Notes: a model not told the origin generated them from the letters alone. A DNA stretch of 64,000 nt from Macrolepiota albuminosa (GCA_027475525.1 JAMWFC010000051.1:3146616-3210615); one strand, 5' to 3'. Counted from the stretch's first letter, positions 1 to 10,429 are shown. Made by a program: numbers and translations.

Positions 1-640
1 GATCGAGCCAGTCGGCGCACTCGACCTGTGTCAAGGTTGTAAGTGAACTATTTGTTTGGGTACCGGTATTATCTCGGCGTGGCTTTGTTTACTGTGTGTC
101 CTGAACTTTCCTCTTGGTCTTCCTTCATGTCTTCAAAAGACATCCTCCATATATCGCAGCTTTGTGTCAAAGAAAGGCACCTGTTTACAATGTTGGACTG
201 ATTAACTCTTCAGCCACAATGGTGGATTGACCTCTGTAGGAATACGTTGTCCGAGTCGAATTCATTGCATAACAAACAGCTTGATCCTGTTGAATATGGC
301 ATGGGATTTAAAAGAGGCGAGACGAACAAATTCGTTGGCTCTAAAGCAAATAAATTAACTTGTAAGGTTACTTTACCACTCTACTACCCATTTTCAACCG
401 TACGAGCGCTTTATATAGTACAAAAGGATATGGCCAAAGCTTTCGATAATAAGAAGTGGACGCTTGTCCCTGAGGAAGAACATCCTTTGGTGGGATAATC
501 GTTATTCTTGTTCTCCAGATCAAAGGAAAAGGTATATTCCGGTAAGCGATTTTTTGTGCTCCTTGGTACGCTCTTCTGACATTCGTCTCAGCCAGAGAAA
601 GGTCTTCGTGTAACAAGATCTGGTCGCACTCTCTAAACAT
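1..640. other. Left edge, no supported gene
   Basis: Short open frames occur on both strands, but none starts with a convincing ATG context, shows a recognisable motif or is joined to others by clear splice sites. The stretch just before the UBP14-like fragment may hold decayed upstream exons of it, but I cannot show that. Confidence 0.4.
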
Positions 641-642
641 AC

Positions 643-1075
643 AATCTCTTTCGGGTTGAGTCTTTTCCTATCTATACTATCGATGGGACACTTACTCAGA
701 GTGGTATTACACGTGTCTGGTCATCTATCGCAGCAAACCGAGTTCATGCCCTTGAGCCGCTCTTCGGGCCCAGCCTCACTGGGTTGGCGAATCTAGGGAA
801 CAGGTTTGTCTTTATTTATCTCCACAGCATACGCGCCCATGCGCCCACCTCACAGTTGCTACATTGCCTCAGCGCTACAAGCCCTCTTCTCATTCTCCAG
901 GCGTGGTACGACCCCTTCCCGGCGAGAAGACCCCACGATGACAACTACGACCATGCGCTGATGTGCCCTGAACACCTCCCTGCATTGTGCATCGAGTGTC
1001 AGCTGCACAAGATGGCAAGCAGGCTGCTGAGCGGACAGTATGCGGTTCCGAGGAGCCAAAACATGTTGAGCATAA
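643..1075 (+). pseudogene. Fragment of UBP14/USP5-type ubiquitin carboxyl-terminal hydrolase
   Basis: An exon running to about 803 reads ...VHALEPLFGPSLTGLANLGN, joins across a GT..AG intron (about 804-855) to SCYIASALQALFSF and, one frame away, continues as QAWYDPFPA...CPEHLPALCIECQLHKMASRLLSGQYAVP. The first two pieces form the Cys box of the USP5/UBP14 (isopeptidase T) family, which disassembles unanchored polyubiquitin; the presumptive catalytic Cys is present. The later piece matches the family region after the Cys box (HALxCPExLPxxCIECQLHK). The frame change between LFSF and QAWYDP, the lack of a His box downstream and the lack of an N-terminus show that it is a fragment. After about 1080 the sequence is unrelated. 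Family assignment is by recognition; loss of function is inferred from the missing parts. Confidence 0.7.
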
Positions 1076-1611
1076 CAAAGGTTTGTGTTCGAGCCAACAG
1101 TGTATGTACAAAACCCTTTTCTTGTATTGCACACTAGTACGCCAATACAATGCAATACAATACACGTATCCACGGGTGCTTCCAGAGCCGCAAAGAAACG
1201 AACGAACGAAGAAACAAACAAGTGGCCGGCTATATATTCGATACAAAACCCTGTGGACGGTAATACAGCTGTCCCTCCTGCCTGTGTCCCTGTGACGGAG
1301 ACGAATATAAGTTTGAATGCGAGTTGCACCGCCGTGTCCTGTGGATAAAAATGTGCCTGGGCATAATCGGCGTATACCTGCGCCTGCTGCGGGTGCGCCT
1401 ACGCAGCGGCAGGAGTGTACGCGTCGTAGTCGTAACCATGTGCATACCCCGGCGTCATTCCGATACCAACGCCATGGCCAACTCCCTCATGCCATACGCC
1501 TCAGTGGACATTGGAGGCTGCGCAAAAGTACCGTGACTGCTCGAGTTGCTATAGACACCGCCGGGGCCCGTCGTAGCCGTCGTAGCCGTCATGCGTATCC
1601 AGGAAGGGGGC

Positions 1612-2189
1612 GCAGAGGTGTTGGCTGCTTCAAGGGTGGCCTCGTTGACTTGGCGGTCAAAATGGCTTGACGTCGTCAGCGGATGATGAATGTGACGAGA
1701 AAACTGGAGAGCGACTTGATGAGCACAGGTGATACGTATTCGCCTGCGCCGATTGCACCGACATTCGATACGGTGATCGTACCCCCACGACAAGGCATAT
1801 CTGCTGGAGTGAGTCCACATGGTACCTGTCGTCCTCTATGTGCGAAGGCCTGTATGGAGGAGGCAAGAATGTGTATGGAGTGTGTATCGGCCTGTACGAG
1901 GGTCGTGTAAAGACCTGTTGGCGTCGACAAGGCAACGTTGATGTCTGTGAGATTGAACTTGCGGACGACCTTAATGTGTTGCCCCAAACGTGGCACTAGA
2001 ATGGAAATAGGCGCGTCGAATGGTATCAGGGCGCCTAAAGAGGCGCAACAGCAGTCTCGTTATCACCCTCGACTCCACGTGGGGTGCAGAGGTGTTGGCG
2101 GCTTCAAGGGTGGCCTCGTTGACTTGGCGGTCAAAATGGCTTGACATTGTCGGCGGATAACAAATGTGACGAGAAAGATGAGGAGAGCG
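1612..2189. repeat. Pair of ~100-bp direct repeats flanking the E2 fragment
   Basis: 1612-1715 and 2086-2189 are closely similar, with an offset of 474 bp. Within them 1621-1671 and 2095-2145 differ at a single base. Both encode the same transmembrane/RR segment of the broken membrane-protein gene on the minus strand. The E2 fragment lies between the copies, so the insertion is bracketed by duplicated host sequence, either as a long target duplication or by unequal recombination. Confidence 0.8.
1690..1990 (-). pseudogene. Fragment of branched-chain 2-oxoacid dehydrogenase E2 (dihydrolipoamide acyltransferase)
   Basis: The minus-strand frame reads INVALSTPTGLYTT, then DTHSIHILASSIQAFAHRGR, CGLTPADMPCRGGTITVSN and VGAIGAGEYVSPVL. 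This is the inner-core catalytic domain pattern of 2-oxoacid dehydrogenase acyltransferases (xIALxTPxGL, then GGTxTVSNxGxIGxGxxxxPVL), closest to the branched-chain E2 (DBT) type. The fragment covers about 90 residues; the lipoyl domain, the peripheral-subunit-binding domain and the catalytic HxxxD region are all absent. At its 3' end the reading frame runs into the membrane-protein sequence (SSFLVTF), so the fragment was inserted into that gene. It cannot encode an active enzyme. Confidence 0.75.
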
Positions 2190-2610
2190 AGACCGACGAT
2201 GGTGTTTTGGAACAACCTGTTGTAAGGTCAGTGAGTTAGTTGGCTGTGCAACAATTCAAGTCAGAAGCCAAACATGGCTTACACAGATTGAACGTCACGA
2301 GGAAGATGAGAAGGACGAGATCGGCGACGCCAACCGCGGTAAATGTGCCTGCGACGGTGCCGGTGTTTTGAAAGAACCTATTGTCGGGTCAGTGAGTAGT
2401 AATTTGATATTTATGAAGATAAGATTAGATCTTGCAACCTCAATTTAAAATATATTTTTTATTTATTTTAAAAACTAGTTAGCATGGGAAAGTGACTGGA
2501 TGGGGAAAGAAGGTGATGCACCACTGATGCATAATGTGCCGTCAAGGGGGTCGTGTGCGACCATAACTTGACTTGTCGAATTTTGTGCACCTTCCTTTCT
2601 TCAACCAGCT

Positions 2611-4615
2611 ATGTCGTCCCCCTCTAAGAGCCAGCCCCACACCCCTGGGCCTTCCGTGCCCCGTCGGCGCCGTACGGCTAGCTTGCTGCCCCCCTCTCTA
2701 CCCCCGCGCATCGCCCGACCTGCCACTCCCCGAAAACTTCTCTCAGGCAAGGTCGTGCGTGCCACTGCCAAGGACCTCGCCGTGGAGTTGCCTACCCGTG
2801 CCTGGTGTCAGGCCAACATGCCGGTGCGTCCATTCCTGTATCTGTGTTTCTCCACTTACCCTCTGCCAGTGTGACTATTGTGCCCGAAAGGGCCAGACGT
2901 GCGTGTTCCCTGCCCAAAAGGCTGGCTCACGTCAAGGAGGCGCCACCTGCGAGGCCTGCTGACACAAACACTCGGTGTGCTCGTACTGGATGCTGTGGGC
3001 TGCTGCCCTGGTTTTGCGTGAGAACAGGTGGCCCTTTGGGTGGACCTATCAAACTCTGGGAGGATGGGGCAGAGTGGAGAGTGTTCGTGATGAGGATGCA
3101 TCGGAGGAGGAGGTCTGGTCGGAGTGGGAAGGGTTGGGGGAAGAGGGCGGCGACGACAGGAGTGAGGGACCGGACGGGGAGCTGCAGGCAGAGGAGGAGC
3201 TCATCGGCCCTACAGCCGATGAAGCAGTGATGGAGACGGTGATGGCGGGGGTCGAGTTGATGGGCATAGGGGAGGATATGAGGGAGGCCACAAGATCGTT
3301 GGAGGGGGATGCGGGACCGTTGGCCGTGGCGCTGGGGAAGCGGCACGCGACTATGGAGGACATAGAGGAAGGGAGCGCTCCCTCCAAGCGCCAGCAGGTG
3401 AGCACGCTCCCGCTACCCCTGGGTGGGTCGCTAATCTTCACCCAGGTCTTCTCGCCCTCGACGGGTCGTCTGGACGAGGCCACTACCCTGCGATTGAGGA
3501 ATGCGGAGTTGAAAGCAACAGTCGCAAGGCTGCAGCAAGACAGGACTCGGCAAGCCAACCAGTACCGTGCGATACTAAAGACCATTCAGCGGGACTAGGA
3601 GGAGGCACGGGTTGCACGCGACGCCTCCCTACACGTGCAGGTTGTGGTGCGGGAGATGGAGGAGGAGATCAGGGATTTAAGGAGACGTTTGGAGGGGGTT
3701 GACGGGCCCATCCGCCGCTACCTGATGGAGAGGCGAATCAGCCAGCTCCAGGAGGTGGCGGACTGGGGTGTGCAGTGGGACGAGAGTGAGGGTACCACGA
3801 TGGATGGGGGGATTAGGCGAGTGGAGCCGGGGGTTCAGGCATAGATAGAGGGGGGGCTCCCTATGCCAAGATTCGGGGAGTTCGTGGAGCGGGCGGTGCA
3901 CTGCGATAGGGGGGAGGAACCCGAGGAGAGGGAGAGGATGGTAGAGGTGGGGGTGCAGACTCAGGAGGGCGAGGAGGTGATGCTGCACGACGCCGGGGTC
4001 CAGGCCTTCGTGCAAGAGGAGGAGGGGGACTCAGAGGAGGGAGTTAATAGGCTACAGTGGAGTCTTGGGTTGCCGCCCCTGAAAACGCTGGATGGGTTGA
4101 GGCGGGTGCAGAATGTCGAGCGCCAGTGAACCTGGGCTTTTCCTCATCTGACGGCAACTTGGACATCGGAAATATGTGAGTACTGGTTCCCTGGGACCCT
4201 CCTCCACCTGACCTTCGAATCGAAGCATGGATACGCAACCACCGAGCCCTACTGGATGGACTGACCGCATTCCGGGGGTACCTAAGCGACGGTCTATATC
4301 AAGTTCGCCCGGAGTACCGTCTGCCCCTGGAGATTCAGACAGCCCAGCTTGAGATAGAGTCCCTTGAGACCCAGCACTGGCACCTGTCATTCTCCCTGGA
4401 TCGTCCACTGGACCGCATCGCCCGAAACACTGGAGAGCCGCTGCCAGATGCAACGGCAATCGTGTGCGAGGTTTGGGGAGACCTTACGAGGGACCTAGAG
4501 GATCCAGAGGTGATGAGGCCGCCAGAGGGGTCCGTGGACGTCACCCAGCCCATCGAGGAGGGTTCAGGGTCGGTGGATGTGCAGGTTGGGATCGTGCCAA
4601 GGGGTGTGGAGTAGG
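2611..4615 (+). pseudogene. Broken Zn2Cys6-like, coiled-coil protein gene (relative of the gypsy passenger gene)
   Basis: Exon 1 starts at ATG 2611 and encodes a Pro/Arg-rich N-terminus ending WCQANMP. A GT..AG intron (2823-2866) leads to CDYCARKGQTCVFPA...CEAC, an in-frame TGA, then HKHSVC. The spacing C-x2-C-x6-C-x15-C-x2-C-x6-C resembles the fungal Zn2Cys6 cluster. Acidic sequence follows, then a Leu/Arg heptad-like coiled coil (about 3490-3740), interrupted by stops at 3596 and 3842. Further open sequence continues to a stop at about 4615 (EIESLETQHWHLSFSLDRPL region). The gypsy-borne gene at 13536-15773 shares the intron placed directly before the first CxxC, the cysteine cluster, the acidic middle and the coiled-coil tail. 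At least three in-frame stops indicate decay. No retroelement parts are visible around this copy. Confidence 0.6.
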
Positions 4616-5326
4616 TCGGGGGTCGAGGATGAGCGGAACGGGAGGGGGGCAATCGACCTAGGGATAGTCGGGGATGGTCAGTGGAAGGGAGGGTTAGAGG
4701 GTAAACCGAAGAGTCAGGAGGGGAAGGGGGGGCTCATTTATGTATATAGTATATAGTAGAAAATGTATATACTAGTGAGTCGGAGAAGGGGTATGAAGTG
4801 AAAGTATCAGTCAACGGAAAGTAGGGGGTAGTGTCGATTAAGGGGAAGTATCAGTAAACGATAAGTAGGGGGTAGTGTCGATTTAGGGGAAGTATCAGTA
4901 AACGGTAAGTAGGGGATAGTGTTGATTTTGTCATTCCTATTATTATTATTATTATTATTATTATTGAGGTGTCCACGGGCTGCAGGAGCAATGGGGAACA
5001 GCGAGAGGAACGGAAAAAAGAAAGAAAAAAGATAAGAAAAGAAAATGGGAAGAAGAAACGGAAACGATGGAGCAGAGGGAGGGGGGGGCATACCGGGAGA
5101 ACCATTACGTCGTGTGGGGGTCCCAGAGCTTGCCAGGAAAGAGTCAATGGAAGGTTTGGAGGGCGTCCGGAGCACTGCAGAGGTTGTTGATGGGTTCCCA
5201 GGTGTCGTCTTTGGGGCCGTAACCTACCTAGTGGACTAGGTAGTGGACCCTTCCTCGGTGGAGGCAGGAGTCCGCAAACATGCCGACGTGAAACGACTAC
5301 CCACCCCGGACTGGCCCGTGGGATCC
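4616..5326. other. Noncoding stretch with simple repeats
   Basis: It contains the 44-bp minisatellite and TTA microsatellite (4802-4966), followed by a purine-rich A/G tract (about 4995-5085) and GC-rich sequence without a supported gene. Open frames here follow the low-complexity composition and show no domain. Confidence 0.5.
4802..4966. repeat. 44-bp minisatellite (3 copies) plus (TTA)n microsatellite
   Basis: Three near-identical units beginning AAGTATCAGT start at 4802, 4846 and 4890, a period of 44 bp. They are followed by an uninterrupted run of TTA trinucleotides from about 4938 to 4966. Confidence 0.9.
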
Positions 5327-6345
5327 CTAGTTTGACTGGATAGGAGAGGCCAGTTTATAAAGGCGTTGCATGTGTAGGAGATTGAACTGATGAAGGCATT
5401 CTCGCTGCAGGAAAATCTGATGTGCGAGAGCACTGTCTGTACTTGCAATAGCCTTCTCTCGCTCCAGTAGATACACTTCTTCATCATGAATATAGGTAAC
5501 AAGTCGTCGAATCTCGACGTTGACACGATCAATTTCCTCGTGCGCACGCTGGATCCTAAAATATTCATCCATCATAATACGAGCAGCAGGTGCTGCCCAA
5601 GGGCGCTCAGGGATCTCTTCACGTGTATCTGAAAGCAAGTCAAAGTCAGCAAGAAATGTTGAGACAAAGCGTGTCGCATCAGTCACACCGCGAGTGATCA
5701 TGATATTGATCATGCTCAGGCCAGTACTCAGGGTTGTCTCTTTGTATAAGTCGGACAAAGAGACAATGGACTGAAATTGTACATATATACGATACCTACC
5801 AACATCGAGCCCTCAGTCAATTGTACGAAAGACTGAGGGTGAGTCACTTAGTTATATTACACACTACAAACCATACTTACCTTGATTGTAGACTGAACGT
5901 ACTTACAATCTAGGGTTTACCTTCTAACAAGAAAGGCATATTCCACTACAAGTAACCATGAAAGTTGAGGACGTGGTGGGGACAGGGCTTGAGCAGCAAT
6001 GTTGTACTTGTCAAGAGCATTTTGTACTGCCTGTGACCGAGCCTTGAGGGCATTACCAATGTGCTTCTGTAACTTGTATCCTATTCCTCATTAATGTCAG
6101 TAATTATATTATAATTCATGATCGAATCAACTTGCCTATTTGTGACATGTTCATCTTTGTTAACTCGAACATCCTTGAAATAACCAAGCCCTCCAAATCA
6201 TCCAAGCATCGCTGGTAGCGGTGCTTTGCTGACATCTCTGCTGCAGCACTCCACTCAGGGCTTGTTTGAGTCCATCACGATGTCACACCGAGTTTTATTT
6301 TGAGGTCTTGGACAATGTTGAGGTCCTTTTCTTGGTTTTTGAGAG
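5327..6345 (-). pseudogene. KDZ (Kyakuja-Dileera-Zisupton) transposase, C-terminal relic
   Basis: Minus-strand reading gives, in order, ALKNQEKDLNIVQDLKIKLG, then AKHRYQRCLDDLEGLVISRM, FELTKMNMSQ, GYKLQKHIGNALKARSQAVQ, LSWLLVVEYAFL and, after an insertion, FLADFDLLSDTREEIPERPW, DEYFRIQRAHEEIDRVNVEI and RRLVTYIHDE. These are hallmark segments of the C-terminal part of KDZ transposases, which are abundant in Agaricomycetes. The N-terminal CxC zinc domain and the catalytic core are absent, frames change at about 6275 and 6075, and a 278-bp insertion splits the EYAFL/ADFDLL junction. It is a dead relic; family assignment is by sequence recognition. Confidence 0.75.
5657..5934. mobile_element. Small 278-bp insertion inside the KDZ relic with 6-bp direct repeats
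   Basis: AAGAAA occurs at 5651-5656 and 5929-5934, exactly where the conserved KDZ segment EYAFL-ADFDLL is split. The inserted DNA has no coding signal, contains small inverted repeats (for example CCCTCAGTC/GACTGAGGG near 5810) and lacks an AG acceptor at the right position for an intron. A MITE-like insertion with target duplication is the simplest reading; no terminal inverted repeats are obvious. Confidence 0.4.
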
Positions 6346-6784
6346 CATGTCAATGTTTTGTCTCTATAAACTGTGTATAGAGTCTGTGGACTTGCTCAAG
6401 GTGTCAAAGAGACGATGGTGTATGACAACGACGTGAGGCTTTCAATTTGTTCGGCCGCTGAGGACATGGACCCAGAGGCCTCTGCTTCCTCATCCTCCTC
6501 ATCCTCGACATCATGCAGTCTGCACTTCCATCTCTGCCATTATACGTGGAATAGAACGGGTTCAGACTCCGTCTGTATCACAAAAGTCGACAGACGCAGT
6601 TCGTCCGTTTGTGTGCTAAATGAAACGTGGATGATCCTAGGCTCAGATTCGGTCTGTGTGTGGTGCGTCGTGAAGGAATAGTGGGGATTGTATTGGCATG
6701 AGGGGCTATGAATGCGTAGATTGTGATGTCATCTCCATTTTTACATGCTCAGCCTGTCATGAACCATTACACTTAAATCCAAGT

Positions 6785-8779
6785 ATGTCGTTCATAACTG
6801 GACAGGGATTAGCAACCAAGAGATTTCTCGAGCTGGATAGTGACGGTGAGGATATTGAGAGCAGACCCAAGGTTAGCTCGCTCATCAGCTGATACACACG
6901 GAAAGGCTTATTCTTTGGCAGAAGCAAAGACAAGAAGAGGACGAGACAGACGAGGAAGAAGCCTATTCACGGTGCCATGCAGGGTATGATCTCAACAACG
7001 AGGATATTGTATGTTGTGACCCAGTCTGCATACCGTGCCCTATTTTAATGTCGCATAGTGGAAACCTCCAAAAGTTAATCCAGAGAAGATGGTATTTGAC
7101 ATCCCAGAAAACTGCCCTATTTTAATGTCGCATAGTGGAAACCTCCAAAAGTTAATCCAGAGAAGATGGTATTTGACATCCCAGAAAACCTGATGGGTTC
7201 ATATATTCTGTTCAGTTTCCATCCGAGTTCACGCGTCCTTACATGATGCATTATAGGTGACATCGACCCATATAACAGGGAGGGATCCATCATGGTGTGG
7301 AATGAGGAACCTGAAATGCTTCCAGGGCATTTCCACCTCAAAAGTATGCAAAGCGTCTCTGAGGCAGTGTCGTTACAGCCGTTCAAGAAATACTACACCG
7401 TAAATGACGTCAAGTTCGATCCATGCAGGTAAACTTCGTCTTCTTAAAGATTGCCCATCTCATCTCAACGTTCTGATCTGTTTAGTTCTTCCCTTGTATC
7501 TGCAGGGAATGACAAGACTGTGCATATATGGAGATTTGATGATGAAACAAATACTTACAAGAAGGATGACCGATTCTTGTGTAATCTTAACGTCTGTATA
7601 CCCACATAGTCTCCAGCTGAACCTTTGCACAGTCCCACATCAACCTATCAGTCTCGCGTTCCACCCAGATACATCTAGATCTGTCATTGCAGTTGCTGAA
7701 AAGTATGGTTAATCCTCTTTGTGATTGCTCAGGTCTAAGTTTGACGGGTTAGGTCTTTACACCTCTTCTTTAATATAACCAGTCGTCCAGTACAAATGCC
7801 GCCCCTCTCCCTTTCTGGTCGCAAAAAGAAAGATTTTTATGTTGGCGCCATGAGATGGGGCTGTAACCCCACAGCAAATCATCTTTTTGCTTCATCGGAG
7901 CCCATAGACTCTGCAAAATCTGTGGGATACCACAAAGCAATTGATGCGGAACAGTGGATACCACTATATGCCTTTGATGAGACCGGTGCCGGAGATGAAA
8001 TTGCAATCACAAATGATGGTACGTTCAATAATGCCTTTGCTAGTCAGCTCTGAAAGGAACTTTTAATAACCCTAGATACAAAGTTGGCTTTGATCACACG
8101 CAGAGAAGATCAAACCCACCCTGTATGTATATACGACATCAGATGCTCAGACCCCACAGCCACTACCTCTATAGAACTGCCTTCCTTCCCTTCGGGTATT
8201 GAAGGTGAAGTCACTAGTGCAGCCTTTAGTCCAGACAACGTCTATCTGGCACTCGGCCGTAATAACAACTGCACTCACGTCTACGATTCACGATTTTTTA
8301 ACAGACTCATGTTTGAATACAAGCATCACGGTACACCGCGGACTCATCCAGGTAACCATTCTCATGGTGTGGTGAAAGTTCAGTGGGTGGATGAGGATTT
8401 GGTACTGCCTTTTGGTCTTGTAACTGGCAGGAATAATAGTGAGCTAGTTGTGTTGAACTTTGTTCAAGTTTTTAACCACGTCATGATCTCATAGGATGTG
8501 TGTGCTTTTGGAATCCTTGGCAAGCTGACAGCAATCTCCGCAACGGTAGTATCCTTGCAGAGACTGATTTGGATGTGGCTACCTTTTCCATCGGGAACAG
8601 ATATGAAAGGGAACACCCAATTGTGGTGTACGTCGTCTTCGTCATTGCTAATGTATGCCCCCAGCGGTGATAGCTCTGGGGAAGTTAGAGTATTTGACTT
8701 TGCTCCTAAAGGCTACCATTCGGTATATCGACAGCTCGATCTTTTGCTCTGTCTAATTCTTTTCGCCATGTGCTATTGA
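6785..8779 (+). CDS. WD40-repeat protein, multi-exon, function unknown
   Basis: Starting at ATG 6785 (MSFITGQGLATKRFLELDSD), about nine exons with GT..AG introns can be followed. Recognisable pieces are KVNPEKMVFDIPEN, YYTVNDVKFDPC, AGNDKTVHIWRFDDETNTYK, PISLAFHPDTSRSVIAVAEK, GEVTSAAFSPDNVYLALGRN and SGEVRVFDFAPKG. These have the blade pattern of beta-propeller WD40 proteins (hydrophobic-x-FxPD...xVxIW/VFD). No other domain is visible and I do not recognise the subfamily. The exon near 7036-7189 is doubled by a 77-bp tandem duplication that disturbs exact exon assignment. Several exon boundaries, the final exon and the stop are approximate. The cellular role is unknown; WD40 proteins act as interaction scaffolds. 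Confidence 0.6.
7036..7189. repeat. 77-bp exact tandem duplication (dup 1)
   Basis: 7036-7112 is repeated without a mismatch as 7113-7189. It covers an intron end and the exon of the WD40 gene that encodes KVNPEKMVFD. The period of exactly 77 bp is shared by six other duplications in the window and suggests an assembly overlap left unmerged. Confidence 0.95.
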
Positions 8780-9369
8780 GCTTTGTTTTCCAATTTTGTC
8801 CGTTACATATATTTGGGCTGCAACGAGAATTGTGGGAGAAATTGACCAGGCCAACTGTTGAAGAATATGACGCTTAACTCCGGCTATTCGTTTATGACAT
8901 CATTATTTCATCATATACACGTATGTTTTCTTTTTATTTCATTACGGCGCGTTTATTATACTATCATGACATACACAATGTACATATATTCACGATTATA
9001 AATATCTTGTCGCACTGGAGTCATGTCATCTCTCGATATTGACTCCAGGTGGGTTGTATACTTACATTATTACAAACTTATACTTATAAATCTCTCCATA
9101 TTGACTTCAGTATTAAATATTGTCCACTACTGTACACGAATACACATACTGTTCCGCTATAATGCTGCATCACCAACATGTGTGAGATTTATCAATTATA
9201 TATGTAGTTAAATTCGGGCACATGATCAATGTGAGGCAGAATGCTTGTGACAAGTAAGAATAAGATATCGAGTGACTTCAGTCGGTCGTGGTGTTTTGCG
9301 TGAGCAATGATGTATTTCTGAGTCCGGAGTTTTCGAGCTGACCCCCAAAAAAAAGAGGCCGAGTACTCA
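8780..9369. other. AT-rich intergenic stretch
   Basis: No supported gene. It contains a short imperfect repeat (TCTCKATATTGACT near 9030; TCTCCATATTGACT near 9092) and A/T-rich sequence between the WD40 gene and the PAC1-like relic. Confidence 0.5.
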
Positions 9370-10179
9370 AGCCATGGCAGTGACCGGAGGTTCAAATGGG
9401 ATGACCTGAGGCCTTATTTGTTGCCTTCCGCTGCCTCGCAATCAAACAACACTTTCAGACTGCTTGTATAACGGAGATTGGATCAGGGACAATGAAGGTG
9501 GAGATGCGAGGTCATGATAATCATGTAGATAATGCCATATTTGTTCCGAAGGCTTCGATTCCTGCAGTCCGAGAACTTGTCACACATATATGATGCTTAC
9601 CCTATGTACCATAACCAGCTGATGTCTTCCTCTCAGCCGACATCCGTTTCGTCTGCAAAGGTGGACTTGCTTGCCATGTTGTTCGTAATGATGGCTTTGC
9701 GTGACAAAACTATCAAGCTTTGGGACTCTTTACGAGGTCTTTGCTTATGGACTTTCGTGAGTCAGCTCATTGTATGCCTATTTTTATCGGTATTTTGACA
9801 TATGTAGGTGGGACACAATGGGTGGATGCAAGCTTTGGCTTTCCATCCCTCAGGCCAACATATGTTGTCAGTCAGAAATGACCATACGATGCATATTTGG
9901 GACCTTAGGACTGGACGGTGTACTAAGAAAGGTAACAATGTGCGCAGCGATTACTTTATTCTCCTGAAGACATCATCCAGTTGAGGCTCACAAGCCTTTC
10001 ACGCAATGTTTGTCTTGGGGTCCTACATCCGTCACAGATGGAAAGTCTGACGACGCTGAGAAACGTGTCAACATAATTGCTACAGGAGGCACAGACCAGG
10101 TATAGCTGCTTTTGTTCATCTTCTTGTTCCCATGCTTACTATGTATGGCGCTTAGCTTGTCAAAATTTGGTGCCCTTGA
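9370..10179 (+). pseudogene. C-terminal half of a PAC1/LIS1 nuclear-distribution WD40 gene
   Basis: Exons joined by GT..AG introns read TMKVEMRGHDNHVDNAIFVP, ALRDKTIKLWDSLRGLCLWT, GHNGWMQALAFHPSGQ, NDHTMHIWDLRTGRCTKK, then EAHKPFTQCLSWGPTSVTDG, NIIATGGTDQ and LVKIWCP before a stop at 10177. This is the order and wording of LIS1/PAC1 WD repeats, which regulate dynein in nuclear migration. Upstream, PYLLPSAASQSNNTFRLL is recognisable but ends in a stop and a frame change. The LisH dimerisation motif, the coiled coil and the first repeats are not found. I therefore treat it as a truncated duplicate or a decayed gene. The catalogue copy is probably elsewhere in the genome. Confidence 0.65.
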
Positions 10180-10275
10180 GTTAAAGAGCATTGGGTTGTG
10201 TGTATTCTACTTCTGATCATTCATCTGCCAATTTGACGACCCATGATTGTGGTCTATCCCACTAGGGCCCATAAT

Positions 10276-10429
10276 GGATTCACATAGATTTCCATATTCA
10301 CCGTTCACCTTTCCTGTTGTTAGATGCCCATCTTAGACATCATATAATGCCCGGATTCACATAGATTTCCATATTCACCGTTCACCTTTCCTGTTGTTAG
10401 ATGCCCATCTTAGACATCATATAATGCCC
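10276..10429. repeat. 77-bp exact tandem duplication (dup 2)
   Basis: 10276-10352 is repeated exactly as 10353-10429, in noncoding DNA downstream of the PAC1 relic. Period 77 bp, as in the other six cases. Confidence 0.95.

Larger units (their letters stand above)
1400..2390 (-). pseudogene. Broken gene for a small one-pass membrane protein with low-complexity tail
   Basis: Read on the minus strand, 2381-2283 encodes FFQNTGTVAGTFTAVGVADL followed by VLLIFLVTF, the start of a transmembrane helix. After a plausible intron a second copy reads LALLIFLVTFVIRR, and in the next frame HFDRQVNEATLEAANTSAP. Further downstream comes a Ser/Tyr/Gly-rich tail (YSNSSSHGTFAQPPMSTEAY). This order (short helix, RR stop-transfer, FDRxVxEATxEAA stretch, HGTYxQPPM tail) is typical of a widespread basidiomycete membrane protein of unknown function. 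Frames change around the RR motif, the helix segment is duplicated, and an unrelated gene piece sits between the copies, so the gene is not functional as it stands. Its N-terminal part is absent; the DNA beyond 2400 is AT-rich and noncoding. Confidence 0.5.

Noticed and set aside
4052..4459. Minus-strand ORF of 135 codons
   Set aside because: Shadow of the broken plus-strand coiled-coil gene; no recognisable domain.
6698..6784. Cys-rich frame MRGYECVDCDVISIFTCSAC as a zinc finger of the KDZ or WD40 gene
   Set aside because: The spacing does not match the CxC domains of KDZ transposases, and it lies on the opposite strand from the KDZ relic; too short to call.
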